Source of the DNA: UBA2897 sp036733925
GTDB lineage: Bacteria > Bacillota > Negativicutes > Selenomonadales > Selenomonadaceae
Length of the DNA stretch: 17,220 nucleotides
Assembly: GCA_036733925.1 (NCBI GenBank)
Contig: DAIMZO010000033.1
Coordinates: 1-17,220, forward strand
Reading direction: 5' to 3'
Below are positions 1-6,704 of this stretch, piece by piece. The notes beneath the pieces are model-generated. The model was not told the DNA's origin, ran no database searches, and was given only the letters and a program-made list of their open reading frames with translations. Both the position numbers and the translations under genes were made by a program. The stretch's first letter is position 1; each line of letters starts with the position of its first letter.

Positions 1-63
<63 letters not shown>

Positions 64-83
64 ATGAGATTTATTTCATCCAC

Positions 84-115
84 GCCGATGCACTCGAACA
101 ATCCATATCATCGGC
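84..115 (-). repeat. Inverted repeat in the tRNA-fMet leader
   Basis: GCCGATG (84-90) and CATCGGC (109-115) are perfect 7-bp arms separated by 18 nt. They lie between the predicted start of transcription and the mature tRNA, so the precursor could fold a leader hairpin. No U-tract follows, so it is not a terminator. Possible roles, both inferred, are a processing determinant or simply a stable leader. Confidence 0.5.
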
Positions 116-127
116 TGACAAGATGTT

Positions 128-156
128 ATTATAGTCACTTTCCGCGCATCTGTCAA
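128..156 (-). promoter_or_regulatory. Consensus sigma-70/A promoter of the tRNA-fMet gene
   Basis: On the minus strand a perfect -35 (TTGACA, 156-151) is followed after exactly 17 bp by a perfect -10 (TATAAT, 133-128). Transcription should start near 121, giving a leader of about 58 nt before the tRNA 5' end. A fully consensus promoter fits a highly expressed stable-RNA gene. Confidence 0.9.
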
Positions 157-186
157 CCCCTTTCGAAAAAAAATATAGGAGATATG

Positions 187-229
187 AAAAAGCGGAGGAA
201 ATCGCCGCTGCACGCGGAATCTCCTTCGC
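187..229 (-). terminator. Intrinsic terminator downstream of the phosphofructokinase gene
   Basis: On the minus strand an imperfect hairpin of about 15 pairs (arms 229-214 and 208-192, loop TGCAC) is followed at once by TTTTT (191-187). It lies about 50 bp after the pfp stop codon and before the tRNA promoter. It would end the long co-directional run that starts near 10.3 kb. Confidence 0.75.
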
Positions 230-281
230 TTTCCTTCCAATAGTCCGAATCAACATCTGGATTTCCGAAAGACATACCAGC

Positions 282-1568
282 TTATTTCTTTTCTTTCTTC
301 TCTTCCGGCTTCGCATCGCCCTCGTCGAAGAGGTAGCTGTAGCGCGCCTGGAACTCCTCGAGGGTCATGCGATAGGCGTTCGCAAGGCCCGGATCCTCGA
401 GATCTTCTTTCTCAAGGCGCATCATCGAGCCGCGCGCAATCTTGTAGTCGACAGAGTCGATGTTGACTTTGCGGACCTTGGTCTTGCCGGTCGCCGGATC
501 CTTGATCTCCTCGAACGTCATCGGCACGGCCTTGTTGTTCTGGATTGTGATCAATGCGCCGCTGCCGCCCGACATCAGGAACTGCACGGCCGAGTAGCCG
601 AGCGAGTGCGCGTAGTCGATATCGTACGCAATCGGCGTCGTGCAGCGGAGCTCGTAGCCGATCTCCTTATCGATGACGGAGATCTTGATGCCGAGCTTCT
701 TGACCTCGGCGAGCACCGCCTGCTTCAAGATCTCGCCGAAGTCGAGCTCGCTGTAGCGGATATGGCCGTGCTCATCGGTCACGACCGTGCCGAGCTTCTT
801 GAAGTCGTCCGGCGCAATCTTCTCGATGATGCCCTCGGCGATGACCGCGACGCCGTAGTTATGGCCGAACAGGTAGCGCTTGACGATGGCGCCCGTGATG
901 ATGTCGACGACCTGCTGCAGGGGGATCTTCTCCTGCGGGAACTCCTCCGGGATGATCGTCAGCGCGGCGCCCGCCGAGCGGCCCATGCCGAGCGCGAGGT
1001 GGCCGGCCGTGCGGCCCATCGCAATCGTGAAGTACCAGCGGTTGTTCGTCGTGCGGGCATCCTCCATGAGGTTCTCGATCTCGGTCGTGCCGAACGCACG
1101 CGCCGTCTCGAAACCGAAGGTCGGTACGCCGTCCGGCAAAGGCAGATCGTTATCAATCGTCTTCGGCACATGCACGACATTGATTGTGCGGCCCATCTTG
1201 CGCGCGTAGTCCGAGACTGCCGCCGAGCTGTAGGCCGTATCATCGCCGCCGATGGTCACGAGGTGCGTGACGCCGAGCTCCGTCAGCGTCTCGACAACCG
1301 TGCGCAGGTCGGATTCCTTCTTCGTCGGGTTGAAGCGCGACATCTTCAGGATGCAGCCGCCCGTCAGGTGGATGCGGCTGATGTCCTGCGGCAGCAGCCG
1401 CACGTAGTTCTTCTCGCCGCGCGCAATGCGGGAGAAGCCGTCATAGATGCCGAGCACATCCCATCCGTGCCGCGTTGCCTCGCTGACCACCGCCGAAATC
1501 ACGCTGTTGATGCCAGGTGCCGGGCCGCCGCCGCAGACGATTGCGATTGTCTTCTTGATACCGATCAT
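282..1568 (-). CDS. pfp: Pyrophosphate-dependent 6-phosphofructokinase
   Basis: A cytoplasmic enzyme that phosphorylates fructose 6-phosphate to fructose 1,6-bisphosphate. The PPi-type active site is visible. GGDD (residues 107-110) has Asp where ATP enzymes have Gly (GGDGS), and PKTIDND (135-141) has Lys where ATP enzymes have PGTIDND. Both changes are hallmarks of PPi-linked members, which work reversibly in glycolysis and gluconeogenesis. The MGR sugar-phosphate motif is at 184-186 and the nucleotide-fold start GGGPAPG at 13-19. At 428 residues it has the length of the longer PPi-type subfamily. The C-terminus is a charged, lysine-rich tail that may be disordered. ATG is preceded by AAGGGGG at 7 nt spacing. 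A weak promoter-like pair (CCGACA, 18 bp, TATGAA at 1662-1633) lies upstream, but read-through from the ZIP gene 152 bp upstream is possible because no terminator separates them. Confidence 0.93.
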   Translation of the reverse strand: MIGIKKTIAIVCGGGPAPGINSVISAVVSEATRHGWDVLGIYDGFSRIARGEKNYVRLLPQDISRIHLTGGCILKMSRFNPTKKESDLRTVVETLTELGVTHLVTIGGDDTAYSSAAVSDYARKMGRTINVVHVPKTIDNDLPLPDGVPTFGFETARAFGTTEIENLMEDARTTNNRWYFTIAMGRTAGHLALGMGRSAGAALTIIPEEFPQEKIPLQQVVDIITGAIVKRYLFGHNYGVAVIAEGIIEKIAPDDFKKLGTVVTDEHGHIRYSELDFGEILKQAVLAEVKKLGIKISVIDKEIGYELRCTTPIAYDIDYAHSLGYSAVQFLMSGGSGALITIQNNKAVPMTFEEIKDPATGKTKVRKVNIDSVDYKIARGSMMRLEKEDLEDPGLANAYRMTLEEFQARYSYLFDEGDAKPEEKKEKK

Positions 1569-1720
1569 GGAAAATCCCCCTTACCATCGAATCTGGCGGA
1601 TTGCCTTGCCGGTTCCCCGCCGCTCATCCTATTTCATACTTGTAGTATTCGCGTTTTGTCGGGATTCTCCTGCTTTCCTCTCTATTTTCTTTTTGTCCGA
1701 TTTTTCACACGCATTCCCGC

Positions 1721-2503
1721 TCAGCCGAGAACCACATCGAGCGCCATCATCAATGTGAAGCCGACGGCGAAGCAGACAACGCCGATATCCGTATGCTCGC
1801 CCGCGCTCATCTCCGGGATCAGCTCCTCTACAACCACGTAGAGCATCGCACCGGCCGCGAAGGCAAGCAGATATGGCAGCACGGGAACGACGAAGCTCGC
1901 GGCAAGGATCGTCAAAAAGCCGCCGATTGGCTCGACGATGCCGGAGAGCACGCCGAGCGCGAACGCGCGGCCCCGGCTTGACCCTGCCGCGCGCAGCGGC
2001 ATCGAGACGATGGCCCCCTCCGGGAAATTCTGAATCGCGATGCCGATCGACAGCGCGAACGCGCCCCCCAGCGAGATATCCCCGTCCCCCGCGAACCAGC
2101 CGGCCAGCACGACGCCGACCGCCATGCCCTCCGGGATATTGTGCAGGGTCACGGCGAGCGCCATCATGATGGTTTTCGACAGCTTGCTTTTCGGACCCTC
2201 CGCCTCCTTCGCATAGAGATGCAGATGCGGGATGATATGGTCGAGCGCGAGCAGGAAAACCGTGCCAATCCAGAAGCCGATGACCGCTGGCAGGAACGAA
2301 AGGCTGCCGAGCGCCGCGCTCTCCTCCATCGACGGGATCAGGAGGCTCCAGATTGACGCCGCGACCATGACGCCCGCCGCAAAGCCCATCAGAGCCTTCT
2401 GCACATGCGTCGAAAGCTCATGCTTCATCACGAATACGCAGGCCGCCCCGAGACTCGTCCCCAAAAACGGGATCAGCAACCCCTCCAGCACTTCTTGACT
2501 CAA
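1721..2503 (-). CDS. ZIP-family divalent metal transporter (GufA-like)
   Basis: An inner-membrane transporter of the ZIP family, which imports Zn2+ and often Fe2+ or Mn2+. The 260-residue protein is almost entirely hydrophobic segments (about eight). The two metal-binding helices carry HNIPEG (121-126) and QNFPEG (158-163). Further conserved acids are in EP (191-192) and VEELIPE (225-231). The HNIPEG/QNFPEG pair and short length resemble the bacterial GufA branch. A His/acid-containing stretch (PHLHLYAKEAEG, about 92-103) forms the cytoplasmic loop before the first metal motif. The start is TTG: AGGAGG lies 8 nt upstream (2517-2512) and no better ATG has a ribosome site. It follows the flavin-reductase-like gene by 66 bp on the same strand, so cotranscription is likely. 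The metal specificity cannot be read from sequence. Confidence 0.9.
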   Translation of the reverse strand: MSQEVLEGLLIPFLGTSLGAACVFVMKHELSTHVQKALMGFAAGVMVAASIWSLLIPSMEESAALGSLSFLPAVIGFWIGTVFLLALDHIIPHLHLYAKEAEGPKSKLSKTIMMALAVTLHNIPEGMAVGVVLAGWFAGDGDISLGGAFALSIGIAIQNFPEGAIVSMPLRAAGSSRGRAFALGVLSGIVEPIGGFLTILAASFVVPVLPYLLAFAAGAMLYVVVEELIPEMSAGEHTDIGVVCFAVGFTLMMALDVVLG

Positions 2504-2569
2504 TACAACCGCCTCCTATCTCTTTCCCTTCTGCAGACGCACACTGCCGAACGGATGCCGGATTCCTGC

Positions 2570-3127
2570 TCAGGATTTCAATTGATTTCCATCATGGAAT
2601 GCCTGGCCGACGACAGGGCCGATAACGCGGTAGGTCATGGTGGAGATGTCAAAGATGATTGGCTGCAGCTTGCCGTAATCGACTTTGCCATCGGTCAGAA
2701 CGGATTCATCGGCCTGCTGTGCGACGATCTTGCCGATGAGGATGCCGGTTTCGTCATCGTAGCTCTTCATCTCACATTCGAGCGTCACCGGGAACTCCTC
2801 GATAATCGGTGCGTTGACATGAGCGCTCCTATGGACATGGCAGCCGGCCTTCTCGATCTTGTTGACCCTGCGGCCCGTCTCCACGCCGAAATAGTCCGCA
2901 ATCTCCACGGTGTCCTTCGTCGCAAAGGCTACCGTGAAGGCCTTCGTCTTCTTGACATTGTCCGTCGTCTTGTGCGCCGCGAGGAACAGCGTGATCTCGC
3001 CGTAGTCGGACTGCGCGCCCCAAGCCGCATTCATGGCGTTCGGTACGCCATTTTCATCGTACGTGCCGATGATGAAAACACCCTCCGGCGCAATGCACGC
3101 CTTCGTCCCAGAAAATTCTTTGCTCAT
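2570..3127 (-). CDS. Flavin reductase-like FMN-binding split-barrel protein
   Basis: A member of the DIM6/NTAB flavin-reductase-like family, whose FMN-binding split-barrel proteins reduce flavin or act as flavoproteins. Visible hallmarks are the N-terminal strand VFIIGTYDENGVPNAMN (17-33), the HKTTDNVKKTKAFTV segment (52-66) that usually contacts FMN phosphate, and ADYFGVETG (77-85). At 185 residues it has the family length, with no signal peptide or membrane segment, so it is cytoplasmic. The start has AAAGGAAG about 10 nt upstream. It lies only 24 bp after the radical SAM gene, which strongly suggests cotranscription. It might supply reduced flavin to the AmmeMemoRadiSam enzymes, but that is inference from position. 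The true substrate is unknown. Confidence 0.85.
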   Translation of the reverse strand: MSKEFSGTKACIAPEGVFIIGTYDENGVPNAMNAAWGAQSDYGEITLFLAAHKTTDNVKKTKAFTVAFATKDTVEIADYFGVETGRRVNKIEKAGCHVHRSAHVNAPIIEEFPVTLECEMKSYDDETGILIGKIVAQQADESVLTDGKVDYGKLQPIIFDISTMTYRVIGPVVGQAFHDGNQLKS

Positions 3128-3151
3128 CTTCCTGACTTCCTTTCTACAAAT

Positions 3152-3991
3152 CTACAGATTACCCAAATGAACATGGTGCAGATATGGCTTTGCCACCGTG
3201 GCAAGGTTCTCGAGTGTCTCGCGCAGTGTGGCTGGGATCTCGCAAGGATAGCGCGGGAAATAGCGCGTGATATGCAGCGGGATATCCGGGGACAGGGACG
3301 CAAGCCAGGCGGCCTCGCGAACCATGTCCTCCGGAGCATCGTTCTTCCCCGGGATGACGAGCGTCGTGACCTCGACCTCGGCACCGGACGCGACGGCCCG
3401 CGCAATCGTATGCTTCGCCGTCTCAAGGCTGCCGCCGACCCAGTCGTAGAATTCCTGCGTGAAGCCCTTCAGGTCGATATTCCATGCATCGACGAGCGGC
3501 AGAAGCTTTTCGAGCGGCTCCGGCTCGATCTGCCCGTTCGTCACGAGCACAACGTCGAGGCGCCTCTCATGCAGCAGCCGCGCCGTGTCCATCACGTACT
3601 CGATGCCGACGAGCGGCTCGTTGTACGTGAACGCCACGCCGAGATTGCCGTGCTCCGCCGCAAGCTGCGCGGCTAGCGCCGTGAGCTCCTCCGGCGAAAT
3701 ATACCGGGTCTGCACGCCCTCCTTCGCACGCGAAATCTCAGCATTCTGGCAGAACGGGCAGAAGAGATTGCACCCGAAGCTCCCGACCGACAGGATGAAC
3801 CGCCCCGGATGAAAATGCAGCAATGGCTTCTTCTCAATCGGGTCGAGCGCCAATGACGTGATCTGCCCGTAGTTCTTCGAGACAATGCGTCCGCCCTCAT
3901 TCCACCGCGCCGCGCACGCCCCGGTCTCACCTGTCCCAAGCGCACAGTGCCGCAGGCATAACGTGCAGGTGATTTTCTCACTATCAGACAT
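3152..3991 (-). CDS. amrS: AmmeMemoRadiSam system radical SAM enzyme
   Basis: A radical S-adenosylmethionine enzyme of the AmrS/PflA-like family. The [4Fe-4S]-SAM motif CNLFCPFC gives C74, C78 and C81. An additional N-terminal cysteine set (C9, C12, C16, C26) may bind zinc or another cluster. The conserved stretch LDPIEKKPLLHFHPG (49-63) is typical of this family, followed by TYNEPL and the glycyl-radical-activase-like barrel (VTNGQ, WNIDLKG). The chosen ATG gives 279 residues. The frame stays open about 240 bases further upstream, but that segment is low-complexity Ser/Pro/Thr antisense to nothing useful and overlaps the fusion gene. The start codon overlaps the upstream stop by 8 nt (ATGTCTGA), which implies translational coupling with the Memo-AMMECR1 protein. 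The reaction catalysed by this system is not settled as far as I know. Confidence 0.92.
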   Translation of the reverse strand: MSDSEKITCTLCLRHCALGTGETGACAARWNEGGRIVSKNYGQITSLALDPIEKKPLLHFHPGRFILSVGSFGCNLFCPFCQNAEISRAKEGVQTRYISPEELTALAAQLAAEHGNLGVAFTYNEPLVGIEYVMDTARLLHERRLDVVLVTNGQIEPEPLEKLLPLVDAWNIDLKGFTQEFYDWVGGSLETAKHTIARAVASGAEVEVTTLVIPGKNDAPEDMVREAAWLASLSPDIPLHITRYFPRYPCEIPATLRETLENLATVAKPYLHHVHLGNL

Positions 3992-5378
3992 GACGCGTGG
4001 CCTCGAAACGGTAGAGCTGGATTTTTTCGGTGCGGGCGATGTTGCCTTTGCGACGGGCGATGTCGATCTGCTGCTCGACGGTATCGATGCTGTCGAGGTT
4101 GGGGAGGAGAAGGCCGCGTTTGCTGCCGCTTTCGACGATAACGCCGTATTTCTTGACGTCGAGTTCGGCCGCGCTGTGGATGGGCTCGGGGCGTGAGAGA
4201 ACGTCGACATCGTAGACGAGCTTGCCGAGCTCATCTGCCGTAACCGGAGAGAAACGCGGGTCGCGCGTGCCGGCCGCGATTGCGTTCGCGAGGATTTCTT
4301 CCGCGAGCGTGCGCTTCGTCGGCAGGATGGTCCCGATGCAGCCGCGCAGCTGCCCGTCTTTCTTCAGCGATACGAACGCGCCCGCCGCCCGCTCGGTGAG
4401 TTCTGCAGGCAGGCCGTCCGGTAGCTTCGCATAGCCGTGCGTCTCGACGAAGGTTTCAAGCGAAAGCCGCGCGAGTTTCACGTAAATATCCTCGTGCTCC
4501 TTGCGTACCGCCAGCGCCTCACGCTCCTTTGCCTCTGCCTGCTCGCCGAAATTCCGCGCCATGTCCTCGCCTGTCACCGCGAATGTCGCGACGCCGTAGC
4601 CGACGCCAAACGGGCCCTCATACGAAAGGAGTTTCGGGACGATGGCCCGCCGGTCGAGCGCACCGGCCATGATCCAGAACGAGCGCAGGCCGCACTCCGC
4701 GGCCTTCTCGGCCAAGCTGTACGGCGTCATCAGCAGGTCGAGGAAATCCCCCGATAAGAAATCCCGCTGCATCTGCGCGTCGAACGCCGCGCCCTCCGGG
4801 GCAAGCCCGTACGGGCCGTCTTCTTTCAACTTATGCGAGAGATCTCCGCTCGCCACGAACACGACGCGGCGGCCGAGTTCCTCTGCCGTCCGCGCAATCA
4901 TCTGCCCGAGATGATAATGCGCGCCGCGCGAAAGCCCTGCGAGCCCGATCCGCACAATCGGCCCCGCATAGCCCGCCTCCTGCAGGAAGCGCAGCGGGAT
5001 CATCGTGCCATGATCGAGTGCCGGCGACTTCTCCCCGAACGTCCCTGCCGGGAAATCCTCCGCCGAGGCAAGCCCCTCGAGATGCTGGACAAACGCCGTA
5101 TCATAAGCCGCCTCCAGCCGCAACTTCGGTGCGCCGAATGAGCCGAAATCTCCGGCCGCCTTCTCCTCCGGCGAGATATGGAAATAATCCGCGTACATCA
5201 CCGCGTGCGGGCTCGTGATCACGACCAGATTCGGATGCAAATCTGCCGCGAACTGCGCTGCCGCCCGATACGCATCGATCGTATGCTCGATCCGCGACTC
5301 GCCGCCGTGCCCGACCTCCGGCATGATGAGCGGCGGATGCGGCACCGCGCACGCGCCGACGATTCCTTTTTCGTTCAT
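3984..5378 (-). CDS. Memo-AMMECR1 fusion protein (AmmeMemoRadiSam proteins B and A in one chain)
   Basis: Two domains are fused in 464 residues. Residues 1 to about 272 are a Memo domain, related to class III extradiol dioxygenases (LigB). Candidate metal or active-site histidines are H14 (VPHPP), H58 (TSPH), H123 (LDHGT) and H182 (DLSH). After a charged linker (about 273-298), residues 299-464 form an AMMECR1 domain with the signature LRGCIGTI (344-351), RDPRF (372-376) and LLLPNLD (423-429). These are partners of the radical SAM enzyme encoded next, and the stop codon overlaps that enzyme's start. The ATG has an excellent ribosome site (AGGGAGGAGT, 5394-5385). No signal or membrane segment is seen. 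Fusing the two domains fits the idea that they act on the same substrate. The substrate is unknown; Memo homologues have been linked to metal binding and redox chemistry. Confidence 0.92.
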   Translation of the reverse strand: MNEKGIVGACAVPHPPLIMPEVGHGGESRIEHTIDAYRAAAQFAADLHPNLVVITSPHAVMYADYFHISPEEKAAGDFGSFGAPKLRLEAAYDTAFVQHLEGLASAEDFPAGTFGEKSPALDHGTMIPLRFLQEAGYAGPIVRIGLAGLSRGAHYHLGQMIARTAEELGRRVVFVASGDLSHKLKEDGPYGLAPEGAAFDAQMQRDFLSGDFLDLLMTPYSLAEKAAECGLRSFWIMAGALDRRAIVPKLLSYEGPFGVGYGVATFAVTGEDMARNFGEQAEAKEREALAVRKEHEDIYVKLARLSLETFVETHGYAKLPDGLPAELTERAAGAFVSLKKDGQLRGCIGTILPTKRTLAEEILANAIAAGTRDPRFSPVTADELGKLVYDVDVLSRPEPIHSAAELDVKKYGVIVESGSKRGLLLPNLDSIDTVEQQIDIARRKGNIARTEKIQLYRFEATRHV

Positions 5379-5403
5379 TTTCTTACTCCTCCCTACAAAG
5401 AGC

Positions 5404-5451
5404 AGGGGGGACAGTCATACCAACACTACGCTTTTGGTATGACCGCCCCCT
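5404..5451. repeat. 48-bp interrupted palindrome upstream of the Memo-AMMECR1 gene
   Basis: The outer arms AGGGGG (5404-5409) and CCCCCT (5446-5451) enclose perfect 9-bp inner arms GTCATACCA (5414-5422) and TGGTATGAC (5435-5443) around a 12-nt loop. Neither strand has a U-tract after the stem, so it is a poor intrinsic terminator. It fills most of the 102-bp gap between the cyclopropane synthase stop and the ribosome site at 5394-5385. Candidates are a REP-like dispersed element, an mRNA-stability hairpin, or an operator. Confidence 0.75.
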
Positions 5452-5480
5452 ATCAACCTCGGCCTAGGTGCCACGATACA

Positions 5481-6656
5481 TCAATACCAGCGCGTCATGG
5501 GCAGGTCGTTGTTGGCGCCTTTGGTCATGAGCACCTGATGGATGTCGATGTAGCCGATGTAGAACGCCGCCGCGCAGCCGGCGAGGTAGATGTCCCACAT
5601 GCGCACGAATTCCTCGCCCTTCCAGTCGCGCACCTTGTCGTGCACCTTCTGGAAATTGCGGTACCAGCACATCGGCGTCTTATAGTAGTGCCGCCGCAGG
5701 CTCTCGACGTCGATGACGCGGAACTCGTGGTCGTACGCGATTGACACGAGCTCGCGGAGCGACGGCAGCATGCCGCCCGGGAAGATGTACTTGCGCATGA
5801 ACGAGTCGCTCATTTCCTCATCGTTGCCCGTGATGGAATGCAGCAGGAACACGCCCTTATCCTTCAGCAGCGCATTCGCCGTCTCGAAATAGAGCTGGTA
5901 GTTGTCCCGCCCGACATGCTCCATCATGCCGACCGACACGATGCGGTCGAACTTCAGGTTCTTGTCCGGCAGGTCGCGGTAATCGATCAGGTCGATCGTC
6001 AGCTTGTCCTCGAGGCCGAGCTTCGCGATGCGCTCCTGCCCTTTCTTCCACTGCTCCTTCGACAGCGTGCAGCCGTACCCCTTGACGCCGTACTTCTGCA
6101 CCGCCTCGATCAGCAGATAGCCCCAGCCGCAGCCGATGTCGAGCAGCGTCATGCCCGGCTTCAGCGCGAGCTTCTCGAGGATATAGTCGACCTTGTTCTT
6201 CTGCGCCTGCTCGAGCGTATCGTCCGCGTTCTTGAAATACGCGCACGAATATGAGAGCGTCGGGTCAAGCCAGAGCGAGTAGAAATCGTTGCCGAGATCG
6301 TAATGGCTCGAAACCTGTTTCGCCTGCGCCTTTTTCTTCTCCGAGAAGGAGAACAGGTCGTGGAGCATGTGCTTGTTCAAAGAGAGCTGATCCGCCTGCT
6401 CGAGCAGGTGCGCGATGAACGTGAAGAGATCTGCACCCTTCAGCTCGATATCGCCGCGCATATATGCCTCTGCGAGCGCCAGTGACGTCGACGCAATCAG
6501 ATTCTTTTTCGGGATATCCTTATGCACGACGACCGTACAGTCCGGCTCGCCTTTGCCGATGCGGTAGGTATCCCCATGCATCTCTACCTGGAACGGATAC
6601 CGGTAGAAACGGCCGAGGTAATGAATCAGAAAACTATCCGTCAACTCTTTGAACAT
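5481..6656 (-). CDS. cfa: Cyclopropane-fatty-acyl-phospholipid synthase family methyltransferase
   Basis: A SAM-dependent enzyme predicted to convert cis-unsaturated acyl chains of membrane phospholipids to cyclopropane chains at the inner face of the membrane. The 391-residue protein has an N-terminal lipid-recruiting domain (1 to about 110), then the methyltransferase fold: HYDLGNDFY (118-126), SAM-binding LDIGCGWG (172-179), MMEHVG (244-249) and YIFPGG (290-295). The residues that bind the catalytic bicarbonate in characterised CFA synthases appear present: C138 in YSCAYF, E246 and H273. No membrane helix is needed. The ATG has AAAGGG 9 nt upstream (6671-6666). It follows the M16 peptidase gene by 48 bp without a terminator. 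Such enzymes protect membranes against acid and other stresses. Some family members act on other lipid substrates, so exact specificity is inferred. Confidence 0.93.
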   Translation of the reverse strand: MFKELTDSFLIHYLGRFYRYPFQVEMHGDTYRIGKGEPDCTVVVHKDIPKKNLIASTSLALAEAYMRGDIELKGADLFTFIAHLLEQADQLSLNKHMLHDLFSFSEKKKAQAKQVSSHYDLGNDFYSLWLDPTLSYSCAYFKNADDTLEQAQKNKVDYILEKLALKPGMTLLDIGCGWGYLLIEAVQKYGVKGYGCTLSKEQWKKGQERIAKLGLEDKLTIDLIDYRDLPDKNLKFDRIVSVGMMEHVGRDNYQLYFETANALLKDKGVFLLHSITGNDEEMSDSFMRKYIFPGGMLPSLRELVSIAYDHEFRVIDVESLRRHYYKTPMCWYRNFQKVHDKVRDWKGEEFVRMWDIYLAGCAAAFYIGYIDIHQVLMTKGANNDLPMTRWY

Positions 6657-6704
6657 ACAGCATAGCCCTTTCTATTTATTTTGTTTTGGGAATAAGATGT
6701 TATC

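Noticed and set aside
606..1841. A 411-codon plus-strand open frame opposite the phosphofructokinase gene
   Set aside because: It is antisense to a certain gene, its product is rich in Arg, Asp and Leu with no recognisable motif, and it has no promoter. High third-position GC keeps antisense frames open.
2405..3676. A 423-codon plus-strand open frame across the ZIP, flavin-reductase-like and radical SAM genes
   Set aside because: It spans three real genes and their gaps on the opposite strand and has an Arg-rich composition typical of antisense shadows.
3992..4234. N-terminal extension of the radical SAM protein upstream of the chosen start
   Set aside because: The extra 81 residues are Ser/Pro/Thr-rich, unlike any AmrS N-terminus, and lie wholly inside the AMMECR1 coding region. 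The chosen ATG overlaps the upstream stop in a coupling arrangement.
5404..5451. The palindrome read as the terminator of the cyclopropane synthase gene
   Set aside because: It has the right position but no U-tract on either strand, so a standard intrinsic terminator is not supported.
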